Shown piece after piece: positions 38,615 through 47,103 of a DNA stretch of 64,000 nucleotides. Where the stretch lies: NCBI RefSeq assembly GCF_002082565.1, contig NZ_CP020562.1, positions 1,426,001 to 1,490,000 of the forward strand, read 5' to 3'. The notes under the pieces are model-generated. The model was not told the DNA's origin. It made no database searches and saw only the letters and a list, made by a program, of their open reading frames with translations. Each line of letters opens with the position of its first letter. The stretch's first letter is position 1. Origin of the DNA: Halomonas sp. GT (GTDB lineage Bacteria; Pseudomonadota; Gammaproteobacteria; Pseudomonadales; Halomonadaceae). A program made the position numbers and the translations under genes.

Positions 38615-38697
38615 GTTCTACCTTTGACCGCCCACTGCCGTTCAACACTGTGGCCAGCATTGGAGGTGGCACATTGTTTGGTCACGCCATGAAATAA
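38611..38697 (+). other. Short open frame, possible orphan exoprotein tail remnant
   Basis: A 28-codon frame from a TTG that overlaps the preceding stop codon reads STFDRPLPFNTVASIGGG then TLFGHAMK and stops. It has no start of its own with a ribosome-binding site. Orphan C-terminal fragments are common downstream of CDI genes, but I cannot match this peptide to a known module. Confidence 0.25.
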
Positions 38698-38711
38698 CAC
38701 CCTCAACCGAC

Positions 38712-38733
38712 GCAGCAACACGGACGTTGCTGC
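38712..38733. other. Small hairpin between the CDI-like locus and the rpn gene
   Basis: GCAGCAAC (38712-38719) pairs with GTTGCTGC (38726-38733) around a six-base loop. There is no T-run, so terminator function is uncertain. Confidence 0.4.
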
Positions 38734-38868
38734 ATTGATTGGCAGGGAAGGCACGGAATGTCTTGCCTGGCGGTAGCGTGGTGATAAAAGGGCTCAGCCT
38801 ACTGGAAAGCGCTGCTGATCATCGCCCGCCATGGTATTCTGCCACTATAGAATTAACAGGGACGCGTT

Positions 38869-39838
38869 ATGGCCATCCACCACCACGATACCGGCTACAA
38901 GGAACTGTTCAGCCACCCTGAGTTCGTTGAGCAACTGATTGAAGGCTTTGCCCCGCCTAATTGCCGGGTTAATGAACTTCACGACGCTCAAGAAGCACAG
39001 TGGCCATTACATCACACCGCTGTTCGAAGAGAAGATCGAAGACGTGGTGTGGTCGGTGGAAGTCACTTGGCAGGGCATGACGCAGCGGGTGTTTCTATAC
39101 ATTTTATTAGAGTTCCAGTCAGCGGTTGATCGCAGCATGCCGATTCGGCTGATGCACTACGTCGCCTGCTTTTACAGTGAATTACTCAAACAGAAGGTCA
39201 TCACCCCCAGTCAAGGCCTGCCACCGGTGTTTCCGGTGGTACTGTACAACGGCTCCAAGCCCTGGACAGCCCCGCTGGATATCTACGAGATGGTGCAGCC
39301 GGAACCGCCGAGCTTTCTGCAGGTCTATCAACCGCGCCTGCGCTATTTTCTGGTTGATGAAGGGCGTTATACTAACGAAGAATTGGGCTTACGCCAGACA
39401 CCGCTCAGCGGTGTATTCGGTGTGGAAAATGCCGGTGAAAGTTGGGAAGCCCTACAGAACGCTGTGGATCGGGTCGTCGCCATTATTCAGGCTGACCCCA
39501 ATAAGGAACGCATCGACCGGATTATCACCCGCTGGCTCAAGCGACATTTGTACCGGCTGGGCACAGAGGTCAACCTGGATCGGCTTGACAGCCTGATGGA
39601 GGATAAAGACACGTTGGCAGAGATAGAGAACCTGGTCAAGAAAGAACGCCTGGAAGGACGGCAAGAAGGACGTTTGACTGAAGCGCGCGAGGTAGTACGC
39701 ACCCAGCTCACATTCAAGTTTGGTGAGGTGCCTGACTGGGTAGAAGCGCAGCTTGTGCAAGCCGATCATGACCAGTTGAAAGTCTGGATGCGTGATGTAC
39801 TGTTCGCCAATCGCCTGGATGATATGTTCAAGCGCTAG
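38869..39838 (+). pseudogene. Rpn/YhgA-family recombination-promoting nuclease, frameshifted
   Basis: The N terminus MAIHHHDTGYKELFSHPEF, typical of Rpn (PD-(D/E)XK type, formerly Transposase_31) proteins, is read from ATG 38869 and reaches EGFAPP at 38958. From about 38960 the homologous reading continues in another frame (IAGLMNFTTLKKHSGHYITP) to the stop at 39836-39838. The junction CCTAATTGCC fits loss of two bases (or gain of one). The catalytic-type motif LLEFQSAVDRSMPIRLMHY and the C-terminal helical region (VVRTQLTFKFGEVPDW, ending NRLDDMFKR) are intact in the second frame. The downstream frame alone could start at 38939 but would lack the N-terminal nuclease strand. Family members cut DNA and promote RecA-independent recombination. 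Confidence 0.8.
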
Positions 39839-39842
39839 CATT

Positions 39843-39857
39843 CTTACAGCCTGTAAG
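39843..39857. repeat. 15-bp inverted repeat after the rpn gene
   Basis: CTTACAGCCTGTAAG, a 7-bp palindrome with one central base, just after the stop. There is no T-run and its role is unclear. Confidence 0.4.
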
Positions 39858-39916
39858 CCATCGACCGGGTAGTAGGCCTGCGCGTCGAACTGAAAAACGA
39901 GGCGATGTTGCTGACG

Positions 39917-39998
39917 TAACCGATACCCCTTGGCCCGAAAGTGCCAAGGGGTATTTTTTATGTTTCAGATGCTCCTTGGCTAAGTGCGCTTGAAGAGA
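39917..39998. repeat. Right copy of the direct repeat flanking the accessory block
   Basis: Matches 9086-9168 at about 89% in the same orientation, covering the terminator hairpin and sequence beyond it. The two copies are 30.8 kb apart and enclose the CDI-like locus and the rpn gene. Confidence 0.85.
39923..39959 (+). terminator. Rho-independent terminator in the right repeat copy
   Basis: ATACCCCTTGGC (39923-39934) pairs with GCCAAGGGGTAT (39943-39954) and six T residues follow. The stem is identical to the one at 9092-9123; only two loop bases differ. Confidence 0.92.
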
Positions 39999-40115
39999 GG
40001 TCACTGTTTTAAGTGAAATAGTGGTGATAAATAACTAGGATAATATCGTCAGCCCCCGATGTTCATCATGTGGCGTTTATATCGATGTAAATCACAGGGA
40101 GTGTGAACATATTCT

Positions 40116-40571
40116 ATGAAAGCTTTCTCTATTATCTTGTTACGCATTTTAGCGCTGTATATTGCGCTTAATCCGCTACTTGCCCTAGCGCCGATGCTGT
40201 TTGGCCCAGGCTCGACAGAATCATATGACGAGTGGTTAGTCACCCTGATAGCAATGATTGTTATGCCTCTTATTGTCGGCGCTGTACTTTGGCTAGTGGC
40301 AGAACCGCTGACTAATAAAATTCATCCAGCTAATAACGCTGACTCTCAGTTATCACTGCACGAACTAGGCTTAGTCCGTGCAGGTAGTTTTCTGATAGGT
40401 GTTTATCTCACTTTGCAACATATTGGCACAGCGATTAGTCAGTGGATCTGGTCAGGTAGTATTGCCTATGGTTCTCTCGTCGTCATTGCTCTTGGTGTGG
40501 GCTTGATAGTGGGAGTCAATTTTATCGGTGAGCTATATAAGAAGATAAAGTATGCGGGCAGTGGTTTGTAA
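40116..40571 (+). CDS. Small integral membrane protein of unknown function
   Basis: A 151-residue protein, not recognised. Four hydrophobic segments are visible: residues about 5-28 (IILLRILALYIALNPLLALA), 42-64 (LVTLIAMIVMPLIVGAVLWL), 88-110 and 120-140 (SLVVIALGVGLIVGVNFIGE). It ends with a basic KKIKYA tail. GGGAG lies about 14 bases before the ATG, so translation initiation may be weak. It stands alone just outside the right flanking repeat, with no same-strand partner closer than the HAD gene 194 bp downstream. No conserved catalytic motif is apparent. Confidence 0.65.
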   Translation: MKAFSIILLRILALYIALNPLLALAPMLFGPGSTESYDEWLVTLIAMIVMPLIVGAVLWLVAEPLTNKIHPANNADSQLSLHELGLVRAGSFLIGVYLTLQHIGTAISQWIWSGSIAYGSLVVIALGVGLIVGVNFIGELYKKIKYAGSGL

Positions 40572-40765
40572 GTGCTAAATATAGGTAATCACTGTGCTGT
40601 AGAGCATAAGATCAGGCAAAAGCTTAACCATGCCTACTGCTATGATTCGACCATTCTACCCAAGCGTTACCGAGTGTGTGCTGGGCATCTGGCTAGAAGT
40701 CCCCACTGTCGATCTTTCGGTTGGCTTTGCCTTGGGTTTTAAACACGCTATTTCTAGGAGGTCTT

Positions 40766-41449
40766 GTGGCACTTCGCGCAATTTTGCTAGATCACGATGG
40801 GACGATCGTCAGTTCTGAACACATCCATTTTCAAATGTGGATACATATTCTGAGCCAATATGGCGTTGAATTGTCTGAGCTGCAGTACAGAACCCACTAT
40901 GCAGGCCTACCAACGCGCGCCAATGCCCTGGATATGGTACAGAGGTTTGGGATTGATGCGTCCCCTGATCAACTGATAGAAGCGAAGAACGCCGCGACGC
41001 AGGACTACCTTGCTAGCCAGGCATTCCCGTTAATGCCTGGCGTACGAGAGGCTATTGCTTACTTCCACAGTGCGGGTTTGAAGCTGGCAGTGGTGACAGG
41101 CGCTAGTGCAAATGGTGTTCAAAAAACGCTGCAGGCCAATGGGTTTGAAGATAAGTTCTCTACGATTGTTTCTAACGATGATGTCCGAGACAGCAAGCCC
41201 GCACCTGAATGCTATCTCCTGGCTCTTCAACGGCTTGGCGTTGCTGCGGATGAATGTCTCGCCATTGAAGATACACAACATGGTCTTGAAGCCGCCTTTC
41301 GAGCTGGCATAAGCTGCTTGGCACTACCCACGGAAATGTCTAAACAGCAAAACTTTCATTCAGCGACAGCGGTTCTTAGTGGTATGGCTGAAGCCGTTGA
41401 GTATATACGCCATGCCTATGGCGTAGAGAGCAACTCTGCGCCTGTTTAA
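40766..41449 (+). CDS. HAD-superfamily hydrolase, beta-phosphoglucomutase-like
   Basis: A 227-residue cytosolic phosphatase or phosphomutase of HAD subfamily IA. Motif I is ILLDHDGTIVSSE with the nucleophile Asp followed by the second Asp two residues on, motif II is AVVTGAS, motif III is the Lys in DSKPAPECY, and motif IV is AIEDTQHGLEAA. A helical cap lies between motifs I and II. The GTG at 40766 is chosen because AGGAGG (40756-40761) lies just upstream; the open frame extends 15 codons further without a site. The substrate is unknown. Family members act on sugar phosphates, phosphoglycolate or related compounds, and genes immediately next to it give no clue. Confidence 0.85.
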   Translation: MALRAILLDHDGTIVSSEHIHFQMWIHILSQYGVELSELQYRTHYAGLPTRANALDMVQRFGIDASPDQLIEAKNAATQDYLASQAFPLMPGVREAIAYFHSAGLKLAVVTGASANGVQKTLQANGFEDKFSTIVSNDDVRDSKPAPECYLLALQRLGVAADECLAIEDTQHGLEAAFRAGISCLALPTEMSKQQNFHSATAVLSGMAEAVEYIRHAYGVESNSAPV

Positions 41450-41539
41450 ATCGAACGCCTAAGGGTAAAGGGGGCTTTAGGCTTTCTAGCCAGAGCTGGC
41501 TAGCCATTCGTTAAAGCGCTGTTTGTAAGGAGAGCATAA

Positions 41540-41905
41540 ATGCATTTTCAAGCCATTCCGATTATACGAATTTTTGATGAATCTAAAGCCAAGGCGTTCT
41601 ATCTTGAGTTTTTGGGGATGTCGCTTGATTGGGAGCATCGCTTCGAAGCAGACTTTCCTGTCTATATGCAGGTATCCCGAGGTGATCTGGCTTTTCACCT
41701 CAGTGAACACTCTGGGGATTGCTCCCCTGGCGCTAAAACGTTTGTGAATACTGATGATCTTGAAGGCTTGTACCGCGAGATTTTAGCCCGTGGTTACAAG
41801 TTTAGCCGACCGGAAATAACCACAGCTCCGTGGGGCGATAGGGTGTTTGAAGTGGTAGATCCGTTTTCCAACAGAATATTGTTCAATGAGCCTACAGCAG
41901 CTTAG
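41540..41905 (+). CDS. Glyoxalase/bleomycin-resistance-fold protein (VOC superfamily)
   Basis: A 121-residue protein with one vicinal-oxygen-chelate domain made of paired beta-alpha-beta-beta-beta modules: IPIIRIFDESKAKAFYLEFL at the start and WGDRVFEVVDPFSNRILF at the end. The latter is the usual closing strand pair with a metal-ligand-type Glu. AAGGAG lies upstream of the ATG. The length is typical of the bleomycin-resistance/glyoxalase group. The fold is shared by drug-binding proteins, glyoxalase I and dioxygenases, so the reaction cannot be read from the sequence. It is 90 bp downstream of the HAD gene and 56 bp upstream of the GFA-family gene on the same strand. Confidence 0.85.
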   Translation: MHFQAIPIIRIFDESKAKAFYLEFLGMSLDWEHRFEADFPVYMQVSRGDLAFHLSEHSGDCSPGAKTFVNTDDLEGLYREILARGYKFSRPEITTAPWGDRVFEVVDPFSNRILFNEPTAA

Positions 41906-41961
41906 CTCTCGTCGGCATCACAAGAGCAACTGTCATGGGGCTAACGGTAAGGGAGTTTGCG

Positions 41962-42357
41962 ATGAAAGGAACATGTCTTTGCGGTTCCATCGAAGTGACT
42001 GCGCCTAACCACGAGCAGGTCAGTGTTTGTCATTGCTCACTATGTCGGCGTTGGTCGGGTGGGCCTATGTTCGCTGTGCATTGTGGTGGTCCGGTAGAAT
42101 TCTCTGGTGCTGAGCCTACCGCTTACCGCTCGTCTGAATGGGCGGAGCGAGGATTCTGTGCAACCTGCGGGACGCATCTGTTCTATCACCTGCTACCCAG
42201 CAATGAGTATATTCTCCCAGCAGGCCTGTTCCAGGATCAGACGTACCAGCTTACCAGCGAAATATTTATTGATGAGAAGCCCGGTTATTACGAGTTTAAT
42301 AACCAAACAGAAAAAATGACCGGACAGCAGGTCTTTGAGCAATTTACGCCGGATTAA
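41962..42357 (+). CDS. GFA-family protein (glutathione-dependent formaldehyde-activating enzyme-like)
   Basis: A 131-residue zinc protein. The GFA/CENP-V fold is shown by three Cys clusters: GTCLCGSIE at residue 2, VCHCSLCRRWSGGP near 25-38, and GFCATCGTHLFYH near 67-79. These ligands hold the two zinc ions of the family. The ATG at 41962 is preferred because GGGAG lies about seven bases upstream and the family begins with MKGTCLC; a longer frame from 41935 adds nine unconserved residues. The name comes from the Paracoccus enzyme, whose role in formaldehyde activation is disputed, so the function is uncertain. It ends before a strong bidirectional terminator facing pgi. Confidence 0.85.
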   Translation: MKGTCLCGSIEVTAPNHEQVSVCHCSLCRRWSGGPMFAVHCGGPVEFSGAEPTAYRSSEWAERGFCATCGTHLFYHLLPSNEYILPAGLFQDQTYQLTSEIFIDEKPGYYEFNNQTEKMTGQQVFEQFTPD

Positions 42358-42425
42358 TTTAGTCGGCTAGGGGCTTCTGATTGCCTCCAGCCAGTGACGA
42401 TACTGGCATCAAAGATCAAATCAAA

Positions 42426-42459
42426 AACGCCTTGGCTGAACAGCCAAGGCGTTTCTTTA
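42426..42459. terminator. Bidirectional terminator between the GFA gene and pgi
   Basis: AACGCCTTGGCT (42426-42437) and AGCCAAGGCGTT (42442-42453) form a perfect 12-bp stem with a four-base loop. T-rich tails occur on both strands, serving the two convergent genes. Confidence 0.93.
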
Positions 42460-42483
42460 TCTAACGTTTACCTAACTCTCCGC

Positions 42484-44148
42484 TTAACGCTTCTTCCTAG
42501 CAGGCTTCTTATCAGCGCTGGCTGGCGCGCTTTGCTTTGCGTTGCTGTCGCCGGGAAAGTGGGCGCGTACCAGTTCCAACAAACCCTGGGTGGAGGTATC
42601 GAAGTCGGCGGCGTTGGTGTCGATGCGCTCGCTGATTTCACCGGCAATGCGTTTGCCAAGCTGCACACCCCACTGATCAAACGAGTTGATGTTCCAGATA
42701 ACACCCTGCACAAACACCTTGTGCTCGTAGAGGGCAATCAGCGCGCCTAGGTTTTTTGGCGTTAGCTCATCAAGCAAAAGGGTGCTGGAAGGCCGGTTAC
42801 CGGGGCAGCTGTAGGGGTCGTGCTGGCTAAGTTCTTTGCTGTCCCCTTGGCTGCCTTCCATAAAGGCGTTGGCTTGGGCGAGCATATTGGTGAGCAAGGC
42901 GAAGTGGTGGTCTTCCACGCCGGGCTCGGGTTTCAGCGAGGCAATAAAATCGATTGGCACGTAGCGGGTGCCCTGGTGTAGTAGCTGGAAGAAAGCGTGC
43001 TGACCGTTGGAGCCTGTTTGCCCCCAGACAATCGGGCCGGTTTTGTAGTTAACCGGATGGCCAAAGATATCGACTGACTTGCCGTTAGACTCCATATCCA
43101 ACTGCTGCAGGAATGAAGGTAGTTGGTTCAAGGCTTGATCGTAGGGCACGATAGCCTGGGTTTCGGCGCCAATAAAGTTGATGTACCAGATACCAATCAG
43201 CGCCATCAGAACGGGCATATTCTGTGAGAAGGGCGCCTCGATAAAGTGGCGGTCCATCTCATGAGCGCCTTCCAGCAGCTCGATAAACCCTTCAAAACCA
43301 ACCGAAAGCGCAATCGGTAGGCCGATAGATGACCACATGGAGTAGCGACCGCCCACCCAGGCCCAAAACTCGAACACGTTCTCTTCACGAATCCCGAACT
43401 CCATCGCCGCTTTGCGGTTAGTGGAAGCGGCAATAAAGTGGGCGCCTACGTCGGCATCTTCACCGGCATTTTCCACGAACCAGCGCCGTGCGGTTTTGGC
43501 GTTAAGCAGGGTTTCCTGGGTAGAGAAAGTTTTGGTGGAAACGATAAACAGCGTGGTCGCCGGGTCTAGTCGTGAAAGCACCTTCTGAATATGGGTGCCA
43601 TCGACGTTGGAGACGAAGTGGAAGTGCAGTTCCGGGTGGCGGTATTTGAGTAGCGCGCGTACGGCCATGTTGGGGCCAAGGTCTGAGCCACCAATGCCAA
43701 TATTGACCACGTCTTTGATGCGTTGGCCGTTATAGCCTTTCCACTCACCGCTTCTAACCGCTTCTGAGAACTGCTTGATTTGTTCCCGGGTGCGATTGAT
43801 TTCCGGCATGACATCGTTGCCGTCTACATGTACCGGTTCATCGCTTAAATTGCGTAGTGCGGTATGCAGTACCGGGCGATTTTCGGTGACGTTGATAATG
43901 TCGCCAGAGAACATCTGTGCGCGACGCTGAACCAGGGCAGAGTGGTCGGCCAGCTCAAGCAGTTTGGCAAGCACTTCATCAGAGACGTGATGCTTGGAGT
44001 AATCCAAGAATAGGCCGCCCACCCGTAAGCTCATTTTTTCAAAGCGCTGCGGGTCATTGGTGAAGTAATCACGAATGCGGTCGTTGGCGGTTTTGTCGCG
44101 CAGGCGTTCAAGTGCCTGCCAAGTAACGCTGCGGGTGAGTTGAAACAT
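42484..44148 (-). CDS. pgi: Glucose-6-phosphate isomerase
   Basis: A 554-residue cytosolic enzyme that interconverts glucose-6-phosphate and fructose-6-phosphate. Sugar-phosphate-binding motifs are conserved: NIGIGGSDLGPNMA near residue 150, SNVDGTH near 205, STKTFSTQET near 230, GQTGSNGQHAFFQLL near 377, and VIWNINSFDQWGVQLGK near 500 carrying the catalytic Lys. The length is normal apart from a Lys/Ala-rich C-terminal tail. The gene is monocistronic, between a bidirectional terminator and the fru operon terminator. A HexR-like inverted repeat lies 87 bp upstream. In a Halomonas-type cell with an Entner-Doudoroff pathway it may run mainly in the gluconeogenic direction (inference). Confidence 0.97.
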   Translation of the reverse strand: MFQLTRSVTWQALERLRDKTANDRIRDYFTNDPQRFEKMSLRVGGLFLDYSKHHVSDEVLAKLLELADHSALVQRRAQMFSGDIINVTENRPVLHTALRNLSDEPVHVDGNDVMPEINRTREQIKQFSEAVRSGEWKGYNGQRIKDVVNIGIGGSDLGPNMAVRALLKYRHPELHFHFVSNVDGTHIQKVLSRLDPATTLFIVSTKTFSTQETLLNAKTARRWFVENAGEDADVGAHFIAASTNRKAAMEFGIREENVFEFWAWVGGRYSMWSSIGLPIALSVGFEGFIELLEGAHEMDRHFIEAPFSQNMPVLMALIGIWYINFIGAETQAIVPYDQALNQLPSFLQQLDMESNGKSVDIFGHPVNYKTGPIVWGQTGSNGQHAFFQLLHQGTRYVPIDFIASLKPEPGVEDHHFALLTNMLAQANAFMEGSQGDSKELSQHDPYSCPGNRPSSTLLLDELTPKNLGALIALYEHKVFVQGVIWNINSFDQWGVQLGKRIAGEISERIDTNAADFDTSTQGLLELVRAHFPGDSNAKQSAPASADKKPARKKR

Positions 44149-44234
44149 AGAGGGCGGTCCTGTTGTTTTAGATCATTATTAAGTGACGAGCGCTATATTG
44201 CTGGCTCGTGCTTTGTACTATTTATGGCTCTATT

Positions 44235-44251
44235 TAGGTAAAAATACTACA
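44235..44251. promoter_or_regulatory. Candidate HexR-type box upstream of pgi
   Basis: Read toward pgi the site is TGTAGTATTTTTACCTA, an imperfect inverted repeat that resembles the pyk/gap site TAGTAATTTTACTACA at 53283. HexR is inferred from the motif shape. Confidence 0.4.
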
Positions 44252-44356
44252 TAAAACCCCAGTTTAAGCAACTGTTAAGCGATTTGGGGTTAAAAAAATC
44301 AGTAATAAACCGTTGCTGGTATGGAGTTGAGGAGGGATATGCGTAGCAAAATAGGC

Positions 44357-44382
44357 GCTGAGCAGGTAGCAACCTGCTCAGC
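44357..44382 (-). terminator. Terminator of the fruBKA operon
   Basis: GCTGAGCAGGT (44357-44367) and ACCTGCTCAGC (44372-44382) form a perfect 11-bp stem with a four-base loop, just past the fruA stop. The T-run on the minus strand is short (TATTTTG). Confidence 0.7.
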
Positions 44383-44398
44383 ACTGGCGTTCAAACGT

Positions 44399-46135
44399 TT
44401 AGCTGGTAACGACGACGTGTGCGGCGCCGCGTTTGATAAAGGCATAGCCTAAGCCGGTTACCAGCGAGCCGATGATAATCGCGCCGAGGTAGAGCAACGC
44501 TGGGGTAATAGCGTTGGGGATTAGCAGAACAAAGATACCCCCGTGAGGTGCCATTAGTTTTGCGCCTACCAGCATGGAAAGCGCGCCGGTGATCGCACCG
44601 CCCACCATGCACGCGGGGATAACCCGCAACGGGTCTTTCGCCGCGAAGGGAATGGCCCCTTCACTAATAAAGCAAAAGCCGAGTACAAACGAAGCTTTGC
44701 CTGCTTCCCGTTCTGGTTCAGAAAATTTATTGCGCGCTACGAAACTGGCAATACCCATGCCAATCGCTGGCACCATGCCTGCCGCCATAATGGCTGCCAT
44801 TGGGCCGTAGGTTTCTGACGCTAACAGGCCCACGCCAAAGGTATAAGCTGCTTTATTGACGGGGCCGCCCAAGTCGAAGCACATCATTGCGCCCAATAGA
44901 ATGCCCAGCAGCACCGCGTTAGTAGAGCCCATCGAGGCCAGGAAGCTGGTCAGCGCATTCAGCAATGCTGCGACAGGTTCGCCAATCACATAGATCATCG
45001 TCAGGCCGGTGACCAGACTAGCCACCAGCGGGATAATCAGAATAGGCTTGAGCGATTCAACGCTGGAGGGCAGCTTAACGTAGCGGGTAACCGCGAGGGC
45101 TACGTAGCCTGCCAGAAAGCCTGCCAAAATACCGCCAATAAACCCGGAGCCAATGTTGGCCGCCAACATCCCGCCAATCATGCCTGGGGCGATGCCGGGG
45201 CGGTCGGCTATGGAGTAGGCAATGTAGCCTGCCAGCACAGGAATCATTAGCGCGAAGGCGGTACCACCGCCAATTTGCATAAGCGCAGCGGCCAGCGTGC
45301 CTTCCTGCTCAAAGGCTTCAATACCGAAGACAAACGAGAGCGCAATCAGCAAGCCGCCCGCTACCACCATAGGCAGCATGAACGAAACGCCAGTGAGTAG
45401 GTGCTTATAAACGCCTTTCTCTTTAACGCTCTTATTGGCGTTGCCCGAACCGCTGTTGGCGTTTTCTACGCTAGCATCAACAAGGGCGGCTTCCAGAGTG
45501 GGACGTGGCTTTTTTAGTGCATTGCCGGTTGAGGTGCGGTAGATACGCTTGCCTGCAAACCGCGCTGGGTCAACGTCGATATCGCAGGCCAGTACGACCA
45601 CGTCGGCGTCGGCGATCTCTTCTTCGGTTAAATGATCCTGAGCGCCCACTGAGCCTTGGGTTTCCACGCGAATGGCATGCCCCATGGCTTTGCCTGCTTC
45701 GGCTAGCGCTTCAGCGGCCATAAAGGTATGGGCAACGCCGGTGGGGCAAGCGGTAACAGCGACAATCTTCTTGCCACCCGTGTTGCTCGCCGGAGTAGCA
45801 GCAGCTGTAGGGGTTGCAGGAGCAGTGTAAATCGGTGCTTCACGCTTGGCTTGAGCTAAAAAGGCGCTGGGGTCGGGCAGGGCGCTGGCAATCGGCGCCT
45901 GGAAAAGTCGCTTGCCTTCAAAACGCTCCGGGGCGGGAACGTGATCGGCGGCCACCACAATTAAATCGGCATTAGCAATTTGCTCGGCGGTGGCAGCCTG
46001 CAGCGGCGCAATCTCGCCGTGCATTTCCACATGAGCGCTCCAGCCCATCCGTGTGGCCGCTTGTTCAAGGCGCTTGGCGGCCAAAAAGGTGGTCGCCATG
46101 CCGCTGGGGCAGGCGGTAATCAGAATCAGGTTCAT
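44399..46135 (-). CDS. fruA: Fructose PTS permease, EIIB'BC
   Basis: A 578-residue inner-membrane permease that imports fructose as fructose-1-phosphate. The N terminus has a degenerate IIB' domain (TACPSGMATTF, Cys9), then an Ala/Pro/Thr linker, then the functional IIB domain with the phospho-accepting Cys130 in TACPTGVAHTFMAAE. The IIC domain from about residue 225 has eight or more hydrophobic segments, GGGTAFALMIPVLAGYIAYS and the GGPVNKAAYTFG loop. The IIB'-IIB-IIC order is the same as in E. coli FruA. The start overlaps the fruK stop by four bases (ATGA), which indicates translational coupling. It is the last gene of fruBKA, followed by a hairpin terminator. Confidence 0.96.
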   Translation of the reverse strand: MNLILITACPSGMATTFLAAKRLEQAATRMGWSAHVEMHGEIAPLQAATAEQIANADLIVVAADHVPAPERFEGKRLFQAPIASALPDPSAFLAQAKREAPIYTAPATPTAAATPASNTGGKKIVAVTACPTGVAHTFMAAEALAEAGKAMGHAIRVETQGSVGAQDHLTEEEIADADVVVLACDIDVDPARFAGKRIYRTSTGNALKKPRPTLEAALVDASVENANSGSGNANKSVKEKGVYKHLLTGVSFMLPMVVAGGLLIALSFVFGIEAFEQEGTLAAALMQIGGGTAFALMIPVLAGYIAYSIADRPGIAPGMIGGMLAANIGSGFIGGILAGFLAGYVALAVTRYVKLPSSVESLKPILIIPLVASLVTGLTMIYVIGEPVAALLNALTSFLASMGSTNAVLLGILLGAMMCFDLGGPVNKAAYTFGVGLLASETYGPMAAIMAAGMVPAIGMGIASFVARNKFSEPEREAGKASFVLGFCFISEGAIPFAAKDPLRVIPACMVGGAITGALSMLVGAKLMAPHGGIFVLLIPNAITPALLYLGAIIIGSLVTGLGYAFIKRGAAHVVVTS

Positions 46136-47103
46136 CGCGTGGCTCCCTCGGTGATAGTGTCGTCAAGACGCCGTACCAAAGTCTGTTGTTGGAGTAAGTC
46201 AAAGTCGTCGGCGTGGGGGGTGCCCACGCCGACGTGGCGAACCGCTTCGGCAGAGAGTGCCGTTGCGAAGCGAAGGGTGTCTTGTGGGGCGAAGTCGCTG
46301 AGCAGCCCATGAAGCATGCCAGCCAAAAAGGTATCGCCCGCACAAACGGTATTGGTGGCGTTCACGCTAGGTGGGGTAGATTGCCAGGTGCCCTGTGAAC
46401 TAACCCATAAAACGCCCTCTGAGCCTGCGGAGATCAGTGCGTGCTCGATGCCGCTGGCGTGCAGTCGCTCGGCGGCGACCTGGCGCTGTTGATTTGAATC
46501 TAGCGCGCTGCCAGCCCAGTCAGCGAGTTCCGTTTCGTTAGGTTTTACAGCCGCAGGCTGAGCAGCAATGGCGGTCAGCAGTGCCGGGCCACTGGTGTCT
46601 ATCCAAAGTGGTACGCCATAGCTTTTTAGGGTGGTTAGTAGCTCAGCAAACAGCGGCTGATCAATACCTGGAGGAAGACTACCGGCAACGACGACCGCTT
46701 GGGGCGGAGCGAGGCGCTGAAATAGATCGTCTAGGGTAGTTCGTAAGGCATCTAGATGGGTAGCCTCAATCGGCATGCCGGGGCCGTTAATATCAGTGAC
46801 GCGGCCACTCTGTTCCGCCAGCTTGGCGTTAATGCGTGTGCTGCCGGGTACTCGTACAAAGGCATCTTCCACGCCGTAGTGGGGGAATGCCAAGCTGAAC
46901 GGCGCGTCGTTATCCTGGCCGAGAAAGCCGCTAACAATCACTTGATGGCCTAAACTGGCCAGCACGCGTGCTACGTTAACGCCTTTGCCCGCGGCTTCTA
47001 ACTGGGCGCTGTGGGGGCGGTTCACATGACCGAGTGTCAGCGTTTCAAGGTTGAACGCTAAATCCAGCGCGGGGTTGAGTGTAATGCACACTATCTGGGC
47101 CAT
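46132..47103 (-). CDS. fruK: 1-phosphofructokinase
   Basis: A 323-residue PfkB/ribokinase-family enzyme that phosphorylates fructose-1-phosphate to fructose-1,6-bisphosphate. The N-terminal signature is ITLNPALDLAFNLETL and GKGVNVARVLASLG, the central one VVAGSLPPGI, and the C-terminal one NTVCAGDTFLAGMLHGL with the catalytic Asp. Cys replaces the more common Gly before AGD, a change I would not expect to abolish activity. It sits between fruB (1-base TAATG overlap) and fruA (4-base overlap), so the three genes are tightly coupled. The length is typical. Confidence 0.95.
   Translation of the reverse strand: MAQIVCITLNPALDLAFNLETLTLGHVNRPHSAQLEAAGKGVNVARVLASLGHQVIVSGFLGQDNDAPFSLAFPHYGVEDAFVRVPGSTRINAKLAEQSGRVTDINGPGMPIEATHLDALRTTLDDLFQRLAPPQAVVVAGSLPPGIDQPLFAELLTTLKSYGVPLWIDTSGPALLTAIAAQPAAVKPNETELADWAGSALDSNQQRQVAAERLHASGIEHALISAGSEGVLWVSSQGTWQSTPPSVNATNTVCAGDTFLAGMLHGLLSDFAPQDTLRFATALSAEAVRHVGVGTPHADDFDLLQQQTLVRRLDDTITEGATR

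Noticed and set aside
40630..40818. A 62-codon plus-strand frame before the HAD gene
   Set aside because: No ribosome-binding site or recognisable pattern was found, and it overlaps the start of the HAD gene in another frame.
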